A stretch of 64,000 bases of DNA. It comes from Certhia americana (Eukaryota; Chordata; Aves; Passeriformes; Certhiidae). Location of the stretch: NCBI GenBank assembly GCA_018697195.1, contig CM031866.1, forward strand, positions 9,279,796 through 9,343,795, written 5' to 3'. How positions within the stretch are numbered: the first letter of the stretch is position 1; each line of letters starts with the position of its first letter. The notes beneath the pieces were generated by a model, which saw only the letters and a list, made by a program, of their open reading frames with translations, did no database searches and was not told the origin of the DNA. Positions 36,301-51,300 of the stretch are shown one piece after another. The translations under genes and the position numbers were made by a program.

Positions 36301-39300
36301 CCATAAATCACCTCAGCTGTTGATTAATACTTTTGACCTCAGGGAGCCTGTTTTAATGACAATAATTTTGAAGTGACTACAGCTGTTATCTTGCTGGTTT
36401 TTGCCAAGATTCAAAAGCGCTTTTTTTTTCCCTATGACAATAAAATAAAAGGGAGAAGCCTTACTATTTTAGCCCTTTTAGTAATCTGCCTTACTGCTTT
36501 AGGCTTTTAGGGTGCTCACAGCTTTGTTTAATAATCACTTGTTCTCTTTCACAGCCACTGAGTTCAGATCCACTTTTCTGCCTGGATTTTGGTGAAATCA
36601 ATAGAATAAGGTGTATAGGCAAGGTAACTGAACTATTGATATATCTTAGATAACAATTGAATGTCCATGGCTTTCAAATGTTCCCTTTCCTCTAACAATC
36701 TCATCCCATTTTCCTGTAGTATGCTGCACTGTGTAGCAATGTCAGAGAACTCAAGAAGAGATAAACAGGCTCACTGTTGTGTTTGCTGGGGTTAGCAGAG
36801 ACACTGGTCTGCCTGTGGCTCAGGGGTGTCCTGGTAGCAACAGAAGTCACTGTGAATGTGGATGCAGACAGCTGCAGCTCCTCTGCTGCCCTGGTGTGAT
36901 TAGTCATGTAATTTCATTAGTCAGGTAATTTGTGTGTTTGATGTTTTAGCAGTGCGTACCAGACTCAGTCTTGTTTGTCTTACTTATCAAATAGGACATT
37001 GAAAGTGGCTTGCTGAAAGTTATATAAGAAATCTGCAGCAGAGCAAGGTGTCAAAGGCCAGAAGATAAACCCTGAAAACTCAGCAGTCACTGAGGACTGG
37101 ATTCTTGTCCATCAAAACTGGTGCTGTCCAAGGTAATAGTGAATTGTGTTTATGTTTGGACAGCCAGTTGTAACCGTAAAGGGAATTGGTCCTGAATTCC
37201 GATTAAAATTATATGATATAACATTTTAAAAACATTTCTGGGTGTAGTAAAGATATTACTGGATTAGCTGGAAGAAAAGGGAAGTGAATCTTTTGTTCTA
37301 CTCAGTGCTGGTGATGCCACACCTGGAGTACTGTGTTTAGTTCTGGGCTCTTAGAAGGAAGACACATGGACAGAAGAGAGCCCAGGGAAGTGGCACAAAG
37401 GTGATCAGGGGCTGGTGCATCTCTCCCATGAGGAAGGATGGGGAGCTGGGACTGTTTAGCCTGGGGACAAGGCTTAGGGGAAAACGTAGCAATGTATATA
37501 AATTCCTGAAGGGAGGGGTGCAAAGAGAACTGAGCCAGGCTAACTTCTGTGACACTAACCCTTATGTGACAAATTTGTGCATCTTCATTCTAATCCCTCT
37601 GCTTTTCTGGTTAGCACTGAAGTAAAATAATTATTTTCATGAGAAAGTGATTTCATCTGGAGTGAGTAATTTTGGTTTTCCTTCTGTATTGGGTCAATCT
37701 TTTCAAGTGCCAGGCCTCTAAATAAAAGTTTCCCTAATGAAAGAACAAATCTTGGTAAGCTAGGATTGGCCTTTCAGGCAGAATTGAAGAAAATCTCCCT
37801 TTTTAGGCCTGGAATGTAAGCATTTATGGAATTTTCAGCATCTGGAATGCTTGAGATTTACAAGCTAGCTTTCCTCAGGCAGGTATTGTGAAGTTATTTA
37901 CAGAGCTCAAGACTTAACACTTGGTAGTTTTAATACCACTAGTTTTAATGCATTAATACTATATTAAGTATAGTATATATACTTATATATCACCCCCAAC
38001 TATTTAAAATTAAATTTTGCTGGTTTATGAATTTCAGTGCATGGTGTTAAAAAGCTTTTTTTAGAAATTTTGCTGGGGCAATATTTATAAAGTTAGTATA
38101 AATGTCATGTTAAGAACCTTGTGCAACTCTTTTAGCATCTTTTTCTGCTAATAAATTCCCCTTCTCTGCTATATTAAGTAAATATATGATTTAAATGACT
38201 GTTACCTTTTAAACTCATCCAGTGATGTAAACAATTGCACTTTTTTTTTGTTGTTGTTATTAAGTGTTAGTTTAAAAAAATATTATTTCTAAGAATGGAT
38301 CTCACCTCTCATGATGACGACTTTTCCTAATTTGTAGAAAATCATCTAACCTGTTGCTTCCTTTTTCTACACGTTAAATCTTATGAAATCGTTATGGTAT
38401 TAGAAAAATTAGTAGTGAGGAGATAGATTTCATTGGCTTATTAATTATTTAGACTACTCAGATACTGGTCACTGAGTGCAATGAAATACTGATGTTTTCA
38501 TTACTTTATTGATTTAATCAACTTACATCTTGCTTCAGCGTATTAAAAGAGATATACATATTTTCTTCAAAAATTATTTAAAACACAGACAAGTGTATTT
38601 TAATAGTTAATTGATCAACCATTTAGTAGTGTGATTATTACAGATGCTATGCAGAGCCATGTTTTAAAGTACCTGCAACAGAACTAGAACTGAGACTGAA
38701 TTGTACCATATCATATATTTTAAAGGTTCATGGATATTGTCCAATTGTCATTTTTATGGTATTATGGAATGACACCATTTTGCATACCTTTAAGCAGACA
38801 AATGTGTGAGTATCCCCCTAACAAGGAATATGTGTTTTGTGTAGTTGTTTGAATGGATTGTTTCAAGAAAAATAACTTTCTTATGGAATCCTAGACTCAT
38901 TGAAGTTGAAAGAGTATTGCAGGTCTCTTATCAAATCTGCTGCAAATTGGGGCCCACACTGCTTGTACTGGACTTCATCCAGTCAGATCTTAAAACCCTC
39001 CAAGAGTGGAGATTCTACAGTCTTCTCTGAGATTCCTAAGATGAGATTTGCTTGTTTGTGTCCCAGAGTGTTTATCGGCAGTAATACAAAAGTAAATAAG
39101 TAAACCCTTTCTAATTCCACATCCTGTGTAATGCAGCAGTTTCTGTGAGATGTGAGGGGCTGCTGTAGGTGGCTGCTTTGACCACGGGAGTTGTATTTCC
39201 CTTCTGAACCCCAGTCTGGACACACTGTGCAGTGTCAGTGGGAAACAAAGAAGAGCTGCAGGAAAGCCAATGCCTCTGAAGGGAAAGCAAAGAAATTATA

Positions 39301-42300
39301 CTTGAGGCTGGCTTTTATAACCCTCTTTGCTTGTATTTTCTTGAACTTTTAGTATTATACAGGTTATTAATGAGCCATTTCCAGACAGGTGTATCAGTTT
39401 CTTTATGTGTAAACACATTTTCCTCCTACTCAGTATATCGTATGTTGGTGTTAAGATTGCATTAGATTGTACTGTAATTGGTGTAAGAGGCTTTTATGAA
39501 GATTCCTGACACCTTTTTAAATTCCTCTTAGTATCTAATGTTCTTATTATCCTTGTCTTTTAATAGCTTGCTACTGGAGATCATTGCTGTAAATTTTGTG
39601 AATATTAATCTCTGGATTAGCACTAAACTGATTTTTTTGAGTCAGATTTTTTTGAGGATAGATTTTCTAAGATAAAGATACATTGAAAATTGCTCAGTTG
39701 TAAGGATATATGAGTGTGGTACTGACACATTTGCAGTCAGGTGTCTTTTGGGGTACAATTCCCTCACAGAACACATTTCAGGTATGACAGCTGTAAAACG
39801 TAAAGCAGCCTTGGCTTACCTGAAAATGGTGGTAATATAGTGATTAATTATATAAAGCATTTAGCAGTAAGGGCTAATTACAATTTGGATTCAGGATTTG
39901 TTCAACTGTATTTCTATATTCTTGATTTACATAACCAAAAGATTGCTTAAAAGAGTCTGTCTGCATCTGGTTTTAAGATTTTTTACATATATAGTTATAT
40001 ATTAACGTGCATACATAATTTTAATTAAAACTTCAGTAAAGCTTTTAAACACAAACAATCCTAGTGGGGTTTTTTTATTTTTGTTTTTATTTCAAAGCTT
40101 CCACTAACCTAGTTTAGATATAGAAAGTTCTGCTAGTATGTTAATGTTGATTGTAAGTGTGAACTTTGTTTTACTGTTTAAATATTCACAGAAAGTAGTG
40201 CAGAGAACTACCAGCAAAAAAGCTGCTTTTATAGTACAGTCTGTTGTGTTCAAGTGAACAAGTAATAAAAAAACTAGCTAAAACACAGTGAAGGTTTACT
40301 GATAGAGCTGTACTGACAAATTTTTTTGCATGGATCTATTTATATCTTCTTTGATTTTTGACTTGCTAATATCATAATTGATTTTCAAATGGCATTGTTT
40401 GTTAAAAAATATATTTTTTTAAAAAACCAAGAAGTATTTGTCAAAGGAAATTGTTGCCATTTTCTGTGAGTGCTCTTAAAAGGAAAGCATTTCGTGTAGG
40501 AAAAAATGGTTGACTCTAGACACTCGTTATTCAATGCATAACATTGAAGCATTTAAGATTCCCTTTAATTAACTTGTCTCTATCCCAGTCACGTCAGCTG
40601 CTTTAGCTAGTTTTTGGTGATCTTTATCTAAGTGCAATTATCACAAACCCAAGAAAAAGTGTAGGGAAACTAAATTAAGTGCTATAATGCATAAGTCAGG
40701 TAGGGCTTAGCTGAGCACTTTCATAGCTAGAAAATTAAGATGTCTTTTCTTCATCAGGTCACAGTGATTTTAGCTATAATTTCAAACTAGTCACACAGGC
40801 TTGCACGTATTTCTGTATCTGTGAGTGAAGGTTCTACCATCTGAGGATCATTTCCTGGAACTGTAACCTTCTTTTACCTGGCATAACTCTGAGTATGCCA
40901 GTAATTCAATTATCAAGAGTATGTGGCATAGATTTTTAAAATTTTTGCATTGTTTCTTTTGAGATGTCCATTGTGTGATTTGCTGCAGGCTGTCATTTTT
41001 GTCTGCCATCCAATGTATGTTGGCAGGAGGGTTGTGTACTAGGCTTTGTGTCTGGTCACAGAAAAAAATTCATGCATCTCAGCCAGACCATTTTGTTATT
41101 CCTTTAGAATTAAAAGCATATGAAACAGATGCAGCTTAATAAGTATCTTTTTTTATAAATAACATTTAAATAACTTAAAACAATAAAGTTCAAATACAAC
41201 TTAAAATAAAGTTTAATGCTGTAACAACAGAAAAAGCATGTATAAGAATGGAAAAACAATACTGAAAGCTGTATACCCTAACAGGAATTATACAAAAGAT
41301 AGGATATGTTACATAAAAAACCTTAATATGTATGAATTTTTGCTTCATTGTTATATAAAATGTTAATTTGTGAGAAGTGAGATGAAGTACATTATTTATT
41401 CCTATTTTTATTTTACATACACTATTTGAAACATCTTTTAGAGCAGCATTAGGTATTTGTTTCATTAATAGATAGGAACATTTTGTGTTAGAGTAGACTT
41501 AATTTTTCCAAACTAACTCTCTTATCTGAATACAACAATAAACATTTACAAGATTATATTTTTTTGATCATATAGTTTATGTATAGGTTATCAGTTTCCT
41601 GGGGGAAGTATTTAAAATACTGCTCAGCCTCCACATTTTCTATTGACTTGATAATCTGACAACTCATTCCAGCAGCCTTAAAGTCTGACATATTTTACAC
41701 AACATTATCATCTGCTTATTATTATTATAGCAGCCATATTTAAGAAGCAGATAGTTTTTTAAATAAAATATTATCAGATAATCAAGTAATGACTTATTCT
41801 TCAGGGTAAATTAATTTAAGAAACTACCCAGTTACAATGACTAAGATAATGATTGTACAACTCTTTAGAATTTTTTACAACTTTTAGTTAGTAAATCTGG
41901 TTTTGTGTATATTTTCAAATCTTTTTCATGTAGTCTCTTAAAAATAAACATAAATGCGCAAGTCCAGCTTGTTCAGTTTTTCAGTAGTATTCCAGCCTCT
42001 CTTGGTATCTTGTCAAACAGTCTTCTTAAAATTAATCTTCCTGCTGGAACTAGTTCTTTATAGATCATTTGTGATTAGGATATTGCCAGAGGAAGAAAGT
42101 GGGATGCTCTGTGTTCTTTCTTGGTTTTTTTACCTTTCATCGGAACCCCTTTGTGGTTTAGTGTAACAAACATCTCCTTTCCTTTGTGTGTCCATTTTGC
42201 AGAAGCGTAAGTATTGTAATGGTTTTCTTCAATCAGTTCAATGAAGTTGCAGTCCTCGTTGCATACTTTCTGTTGAGAGTAAATAATAAAACTTGGTAAG

Positions 42301-45300
42301 GCAACTACCAGTGTCTTTTAAAATACTGAGATTAGGGAAGATGGGAGAAGAATAGGTGTTAGAGACCCTGCATATTAGGAATATTTTATAAATAAATTTG
42401 ACCTCTGAAATCTGAGTATTGAATATTTTAGCTTTGTATATTCCCCCTTAGTATTCCACATTTTGAAGAAGTATATAAGACCTAATAATGGAATTTATTA
42501 AATGGACATAGAAGTCTAATATGGGATGCATGGGTTAAGTCCAGAATATATTTTACTTAGGAATCCATTTTATAAAAAAACCATACAAATGCTATATCTC
42601 AAAATATCTCTGAGATTGTAGGGATGTACACATAAGAGAAGTTGGCATCCATACCTTTCCATAGAGTCGTCCTGACTTGTTCATTGCCAGAAAGTATTCA
42701 CTTTCCACTCCTTTGATTGCCACTATTCCAACTGCCACTGTTCGGATTTCTAGAATACCTGCAAAGGTACACCATAATGGCTGTAAAATGGTTGGTTGTT
42801 CTCCAGTCAACTTAAAATATTTAGTTGAACTAAATGTTCTGTAATATTTCCATGTTTATTGAAAATCTGAAGCAATCATTCTTGGAAAACAGAAAAATTA
42901 TGTGTATTTGTGTAAAGGACTAGACTTTTTAAATTCCCTCGTGTGATCGTGTCTGCATAGAGCCACTTTAAAGTTGTAGGGTGGTAATTTTTAAGTATAT
43001 ACTGAGGTTGTGATGTCAGTATAAGTCATTTCTCTATTTTCAGAGAATCAGTGTGGCTTAGAATTTATCAGGATTGGGGTTTCATTTGGAATATGTTGTT
43101 AGCCATCAAGGTTCACAGAATTCATGTAAAACCTTTATTTTGAAGTCTTCTGTAGCAGTATCATCCCCTTGAAAGAGTGTAAACCTTAGAACTTGTGAGT
43201 GATAGAAAACAGACCATGGTGTCTTAAATAAGATAAAGTATTTGCTTGACCTTTGGTGTGCTTTTATGACTGATTTGAGCTGTAAAGATACGTGTATTTG
43301 AAAATCATTAAAGACTGCCCTGAGAGCTTATTTATTCAAAACCAGAAAACATTTACTGTTGTTTTCTATAAACTGCTTTATTTTCATCTCACTGATACAT
43401 ATCAGCAATACTTTCTGTAGTCACTGTGATACCTTTAAGTTACTTGCAACATAAAAAATACTCTTTCATTAATATTAAAAAATTAAAAAGTGGAGGCAGG
43501 GGGTTTATGCAAGTTATTAAGGAACACCAAGCTGTTTTCAAGCTTAAATATTATTAATGTTGTCTTAAGCAATAGCTTAGAGTTATACATCTGAGTTTGA
43601 GCTATTTCTTTCAATATTGAGTCACTGACAGAACTCTGCCATAGAAACTGCACTGTAACTCTTTCTCCAGAATGGGGTCTTTCAAAGGCAGTCAACTCGA
43701 GGCAACTTGCAAGAGCTAAGCATGGGGGAGACAAGTCAGGGAGGTGGGAGAGAGGCATGTGTTAAATTATCACCTGAATTTCCTCTTTAACCAAACATTT
43801 CCTATTTTCCCTTTTAAGTTGGCATTGACTTTTCACAGCCACATGGTAATAGTTTTTCATTAGTTTGGGTTTTAAGAAAGGCATTAAATATCTGAGATTA
43901 CTCCTTCCTTATATGTTTTTATATCCTTTTGTCCTTTGCTTTCCTTAGTGTTCTGTTATGCTTTGCTGCTTGATATTACTCATGTATCAGTCCTAGAATA
44001 TATGGGTATTTTTTTCTTCCTATTTTCTCTAGCAGATCACTTCCCTCTTCTCATGTGTGTAATGCTAAGCATTTTTTTAAGTAAAGCTTTTAAAATTCTT
44101 TGACAAGTTCCACTCTGCTGCAGGCCTAGCAATAACAAAGGGCAATTTGTAACCGAAACTTAGAAAATTATATTAACTATCATTTAAATTTCACTTTAGA
44201 AAAACCACAGTGAGGCTAAAAAACAGATGAACATCTGCATTTAGCCTAACAAATAACATAACAGTGGAAGGGATCTCTGGGTCATCAAGTCCAGTCCTCT
44301 GCTAGCCTGGGAATTGCATCAGATAATTCTCTTTTCATAAACTTTGCCAATACTAAATTGGAGTTGTTATTTCTTTGCCCCCAGTGTTTCTGCCGAAGGC
44401 TGTTCCAGAGTTTGATTTATTTTAATGGCTAGAGACTTCATAGTAATTTGCAATCTGCATTTCTTCAGTGACAGCTTATATCCATTTATTCTTTTGCCCG
44501 TGCTGGCCATTAACTTAATCAGGGTTTTTTTTTTAAAAAAAATGTATATGAGTTTTCTATTTATACAGAATTTTTAAAAATGAAAGATTTTAAATTACTT
44601 TTTAAAACAAGTCATGATAATACGAATTGAGATTTCCTTGAGTAAGCCGATGTTGGCTGAAGTTACAGTAGTAAGAAATCCTTCTGCTTTAAAAAAGGAA
44701 ATGCCAAAAGGTTTTGTCCAAAGCAATATTACTATTGTTACAATTTTTTTTTTTTTTTTCCTGAAGTAGATTGTGACTAACTTGGTAGAGTCACTGTATT
44801 TTGGTTTGGGGCACTTGTTTTTCTACTTTATTCACAGTCAAGACATCACTGTCTTTCCTTGTCTTAAATGAGAAGATCTATTCTATTACGTGCTTCCTTT
44901 TGAAGTAAAGGTGCTTAATCATTTTAATATCTATTCATGAAAAGAAAAAAGTCACTAAGCTAAGATGGGAAAAATTCTTATACTAGATTGTTTCACTGAA
45001 ATACTTTTTTCATACTCTAATAACCAAAATTACTTTAAAGACATGCTTAAATTAATAAGATGTTGATGAGGAGAAATTCAGAAGGACAAGCTTCAACAAG
45101 ATCTTAAATATCCCTTATTTCAAAATTAAAATGTAAACTATGTTTTTCAATTGCTTTATCTAAAGCATCCCCAAACAAGTTAGAAAGAGGTGTAAGAGAA
45201 AACTTAAATATACCACAAAGTAACTGGGAAAGAAATCAGATTAAAGCCAGGGAAAAAAAAAAAAAAAAACCCAACCTAGAGATGGGCATCCAAAATTGAA

Positions 45301-48300
45301 AACAACTGTATTTTCTATAGAATCAGCATGAAATTCCAAACTATTTTATATGATTGTATGGTCAGTGTATCAAATGTTACAGGAATTTAAAATTCTTGTA
45401 GGGAATGAAGTTTCCTACAGAGATGAAATTCCTCTGGTGTATGTAAAAGACACTCAGCAGAGATGGACTATAGTTTGTCTTCAGAAAAGAAGCCTATGGA
45501 TGGTGGCAGCAGTCTTTGGAACCACTTGTTGGAAATTAAATAACACACAGTTGATATCCGGGGGGGGGGGGGGGGGGGGGGAAGCAAAAAGAAAAGAATC
45601 AAAACAGGCCTTTAGGCCGAAACAACAGTTTCAGTGGGTGAAATATGTATCAGGTTTTGGCGAAAACTTATGTCATAAATGAGGTGAGTTTCCTGGAATT
45701 CTGGTCTAGAATGACAGTTGCTCAGTACTTTACAAGCAGACACTTTTATGTCTAGACTTATTCTGTAACTATAGCCTGAATGATGACAGAACAGCACCTC
45801 AGGCTGGAAATTTTTACAGAAAAATGGCATTTAGTTATATCATTGATATAACATTGAGCACTGTCATGTGAGAGGATTCTTTCCTGGCAAGTAGTAATTG
45901 AAAATTTTATCACCTGATATTAAGTGTTTTTTTAATATTCAATTAATATTTTCAAATCAACATTTTAATTCCATTTATTTTTTAGATTTCTTTTTGCTTT
46001 TACAACACTCTGATGTTGTATTTGTTAAAACAAATCTTTGCTTTAATTGCTACACAGTCTGTCTGCAGACCATACTAAAGTAATTTCTGTCAGTATGCAG
46101 GCATAGTTAATAGGCAGTTTCTTTGTGTTTGCCTATAATAACCTTAGGTAGCAGTATCTTGTCTGTAGCAAAGCAGCAAGAACCTTGTGATTTAGTGAAA
46201 TCAGGGCATTGCTCTTTACTCATTCGTCAGCTAAGAGGCCGAAAGAGCAATTGTAACTCTGAGTCCTGAGAGCTGTAAGGAATCCAGTAATTGCTGCTCA
46301 TTCCTGAAGATTCCACGGGCAGGTATGACCTGTCAGGGGGCTTCTGGAAGAGGAGGAACAGCAGAAGTGCAGAGGGAGATCTCTTTTCATGTGTTAGGGA
46401 ACTGTCTCAGTATGCCAGAATTGTTCAGGAAGATTCTGTGAAGCACACATTGTGTTCAGTCCCTCATCAGCTGGCTCTGTTTCCAGACACATCATGTGTT
46501 GCAGGTATCCCCTCAATGTCTATCACATAGGGTTTCTGGTCACTACTCCTCAGTTTGCCAGAGTCATGGTGTCTATAGACATTCATTCAAAGAGACATTT
46601 TGACATCTGTTACATTTTTCAGAAAGCTGACAGCAATTTCATCCCAGGACTTTTCTGTTCTGCCAGGTACATGTGTTGTGAGTGTTGCACATATGATGTG
46701 TACAGCACTTTATTTCTTGTGGCTCTCTGTGCAGTGAAGTTGAAAAAAAGCAGTCTGTTGCTGATTTTTAGGGGTAGTGAGGCTGGCACTGACAGTTCAG
46801 CACTTGTGAGGAATGTGTTTGTGAAACACTCTTTCCTCAGCAGAATTGTCTTTAAAAATAAAGTACGTGAAATCTTAAATAGGGACAGAAGGGCAGAAAA
46901 GACTTGGATGGAAAATGAGTCAAAACAAAATGTAGCTAAAAAATTTCACTAACTTGTGTTTCTCATTAATTGAATTTGGAGCACATACTTGTGAATTCAA
47001 ATGACCTTTGCAAATGATTCAAGGCCAAGGAAAATGATCTTGTCTTTACTTAGAAGACACTGTTTAATGATATGCAATGAAATTTGTTCTTTTGTTCTGG
47101 CACTTAATTAGTTAATGCTTGTGTCTCTTAAAGCCAGAAAATATGATTCATGATAGTCAGTCTTGGAAAACTTTGATTTAAGATATTTTGTAATGTGACT
47201 TAATTTTTACCTTTTCCTATTATTAAATTAAAATTGATAGAAAGTAGAATTTGCATTTGTACTGGGTACTTTCCTTAGCAAGAGAATGAAGGAGTGTCCT
47301 AGATGATACCTCATAGAACTCCTGTTCAAAAGCTTTTTAAGTAGAAATTAATGTGCAGTTATGTTATAATGCCTTTCAAAGCAGAAGATTTCTTCACCCC
47401 AGGAATTTTCTGTCTGTGGATGTGATTTTAATGAACAATTAATTAACAGAAAACAAATTGGTACATACATTCACTATCACTTTCTTCTATCTTCTCGCTG
47501 TGATACTCAGAATTTTGATTTATGTCATAAACGCATATGTGTTGTTATTTACAGCATAGAAGGCTAAAGTTCTTCAGGGGCTTTTTGCTGTATCCGTGTG
47601 TGCATTTGCTGTGCGTGTGTAGACTCTCTGAAGCACTTCAGATATGAATGTAGCTGTAAAAATGATCTGCACAGAAATAATGGGTCTGTCAAGGATTTTC
47701 AGGAGAACAGTTGAAGCTACTGCTTCAGTGAGGTGCCAGACATCTGGATATCATGGAGAACTACTCAAAGCACTCAAAACTCCTGCGTTTGTCCTGTGTG
47801 TAATTTCCAAGCAGGAAAAATTGTAGTTGTCCAAGGAAACATGATTAATGATAGGTATTCCTTGAGGACTTGATACAGCACATTGTTCAGCATCCTTGAG
47901 CAGCAGAATTAGCTTACAAGATTTAGTCTGTGTACAGAATTACCGTTTTGCAATTTTGCACAAAAACAGGAGACATACTGTATTAAAATTAACTAAGTGC
48001 TAAACAGAAGTCCATTAAAGTATTTTTTGTACTCCATTAGATTTTAATTTAAAATTTTCTTTATCTGACATTACCTTAGCTATAAATTTCTCCACTGTTT
48101 TCCAGTCGTACAAAATAATTGATATGTGCATTGCTAGGTACAACAGCTTTATGACAAACCGTTCTCCTGGTGATACTCAACAACTGACAGATAAGTTAGT
48201 TATGGAATATGAGCCATGTCAGGGTTTATGAAAGAAACTGCTAACTTGATAACTCTGGGAAGACAGTATAAAAAAGGCAAGATAAGAATCAAACACAAGA

Positions 48301-51300
48301 GGGTAGATACAACAGGGAAGTAAATAGATGGTTTACTTACAAGATCTGTTCTTTGCATGTGTACTTGGACTTTTGGGTGTTTACCTTCATGACAGAAAAG
48401 GAAGGGGTAAGCCTAGTTCCACTCTTTAGTCTGCATTTGTTTGAAGTATTTACACAGTTTCTTAAGCATCATCAAATGTTTATTCTGCCCTTCCAACCAT
48501 GATACTGATACTGTAGTGTGAAGTGAGGAGTGTGGTTTGAACTTCCAGACTGATGTTTGGAAATATCCCTTCCTTTTTACTTTAAACTTAACACATTTGT
48601 TCTGGAGTGAAAATACTAAAAGCCGTAACACCTATTTTTAGTCATTTTTCAAAGTGAATAACTGTAATGCAGTGCTCAGTTTACGGTTTACCTCTCCTAA
48701 TTACTGTAGTGAGAATTTCACTGACCGTATTGCAATTAATAATTGCTAAAGAGAAATACCTTAACATTTTCAAGGATTCTTTCCTTATTGTACAACCTGT
48801 TTTGTCTTAACTCTCTGTCAATTTTGATGAGTTAGGAGATTTATAAATCAAATGTTTCATTTTTAATTGACAGTGGTGGCAGAGTAGGAATTAGTGTAGA
48901 ATGTTCTGACTCTAAATTGCCACCTTCTGTGTGTGTCTCTTTTGAACATTAGCTATTCAGACCACTCTATTTCCAATATTTCTCTTGATTTGATCTTTAG
49001 AACCAAAGGGTGTGACATTTTTCACTAAAGTAGATTGCAAAGTTATGGAGCTTTTCAATTTAGAGATGTTACTTGTGAATAGCAGTACATAGTAACAACT
49101 GAATAACATGCTGCCCCAGGCAGTCCTTCTTTTGGGACTGTCTCATTAAACTTATTAGTAGCCTTTACTTTGCTGATCTCCACTGCTTTATATAAATATT
49201 TTCTTGATCAGCCTCTTAGACAGCATGTAGTCATTTCTCATTTTTGCAGGAAACTACATTTCCCTCCAATAAAAACGGCCCTGAAGCTAAACATATGGTT
49301 ATAATGAAGAATAATATTATTTTTTAGAATTAATATTGTCATGTAAAATCCAAGTCTTAATCCTCAGTCTGAAAAAGTGCTCTCTTATTACAGCATTAAT
49401 AATTTACTGATATGAAAAATGGGGAAAAAAGAGTGGAATAACTATTTACAAAATGTAATTGTTTCCAAGCAGTAATAAAATTAATGATTTAATAGTTTAG
49501 AGCTGAACTTGTACAAGTACATCTGAGCTTTCCCTACAGCTCAGATGAGGGCTATTTCTAGTAATTAAATATTTTGTGCCAATTTTACTAGAATAAATGA
49601 TGTTTTCAAGCTCTGCAGACTTTCAGAATGTAGCCTCAAAATACCAAATGTAAATGTAAAATTTACTTATTAACCTTTTCACAGCAAAGTAAGATATATC
49701 CTACTAGAGGTGCAAAACTTCCCAAATTCAGTTTTAGTGTCTACAGCTATTTTGATTATCTGAACTTGGAAGATTCCACAAAAGACCACAGCCTCCTGTG
49801 TTTCAAATTCTTCCACAATGCATAAGTATTTAAATAGATTACTTTGTCTTTTTTTTTTTTTTTTTTTAAATTGTCACTATGCTATTTTGTGTTTTCATCT
49901 GGTAATGAGCTGTGTTTGCTCCTTTCCCCTTTCCTGAGTTAGTGATCACAGTTGACATAAAATTAGTCATGTAATTTCTATAGAAGACTTTTTCTTCTGT
50001 TTTTCTAAGAAAAAAAAGGAGTGCATGTTAACATGCCTTTTGCATGTACAAATATTTCAGTCTCTGAATTGTGTTCTGTGGAACATTAAATCCAGATACC
50101 TTTCCTGTGTATCACCTGTATGAACTGGCTGCAGGCAGTTGCAAAATCAGCCTAAATATAATGTGGCAAGGGGTGCTGGATTTATTCAGCTAAATGGGGC
50201 AGAAATAAATCCAACATAGCATCTGCTCTTTTTATATGAAATATTCCCTGAGCTCAAGGCTTTGCTGTTTTGTTCTGTGTATTTTCCTGTCTCCAGCTGT
50301 TCCTGTGGCAATTTTTCTGGTTCTGAAACAGGCTTGACAAGAGGAAGAGCAGAGCCATATTCTGGGGACAAACTGAATCTAAGAACTGCCTTCCTATGTT
50401 CTTTGAGGATAACTTAAAATCATACATCATTGAGACAAATCACTAAAAGAAAATATTAAATGCCTGTAGATTGATCACAATGACATACAATGTGTTATTG
50501 GTTTAAATGTATAGTACAACACATTTTAACAGTGGAAAGGATCCCAGAAGTAGTTATTAACCAAAATTATTAAAGTAAAATTCAGAAAGTTGTTGCTTAA
50601 GAAAGGTGGTAGTATTCCAGATCTTGAAGGTATCCTTAGGGGCCTATAGCATAGAAGCAAAGAGTTTTAAGTGGTTTGAAATTTTGGACAGTAAAATTTT
50701 GCCTCACATAGTTGGGGAGTTCTTTTCAGTCATAAACACTGCAATCCCTATTGAAGAGAGACATCTTTTTCCACTCTCAATTATGTAAAATGTAGGGCAA
50801 GCACTACCCAACTGAATAGATTTTAGTTCCATTTCCAGATCAGAGAGCTATGTTGTTCAGGAACAGCTGAAGTTAGATATCTAAATATATCAATTATAGT
50901 GTCTAGAAGAACACAAGCAGGCACTACGTAATTCCTTCCAAGGTACAAAATGCAAGAAGCTGCTAAGAAAATTGTACTAACCCCTTGCTGCCTTGCAGAG
51001 TGGGAATTGATAGAAACCAGCTGGCTCATTCCTGCCTTCAAAACACTACTGGACATATATTTATATGTATGGCCTCTCAAATTGTTCTGGTTTGCTGATG
51101 ACAAATAATTTAGATTTAGTTGAACTTTCAAAATCTGTATAAGTCCAGACACTAACTTATAAAATAATAGGAGAAAATTAAAACCCCCTCAGAATCAAAC
51201 CAAATCTAATAATCTAATTCAATTCTGAAAAATAAATTAGGATTTTGTAGCAGATGTTTCTCCTTTCTTGCTCAGTATATGGATAAAAATGTGTGTCAAT

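Noticed and set aside
36995..37137. A possible plus-strand exon reading [15 protein letters not shown] before a GTAATA donor
   Set aside because: The acceptor is poor and the phase does not fit the neighbouring candidates. It is short enough to be chance.
45350..45682. A 110-codon plus-strand frame
   Set aside because: It reads through the G22 run as poly-glycine, and no acceptor/donor pair or known domain supports it.
50186..50371. A minus-strand frame reading [20 protein letters not shown] and onward
   Set aside because: No donor follows it, it is not part of FGF7, and I could not link it to any gene.
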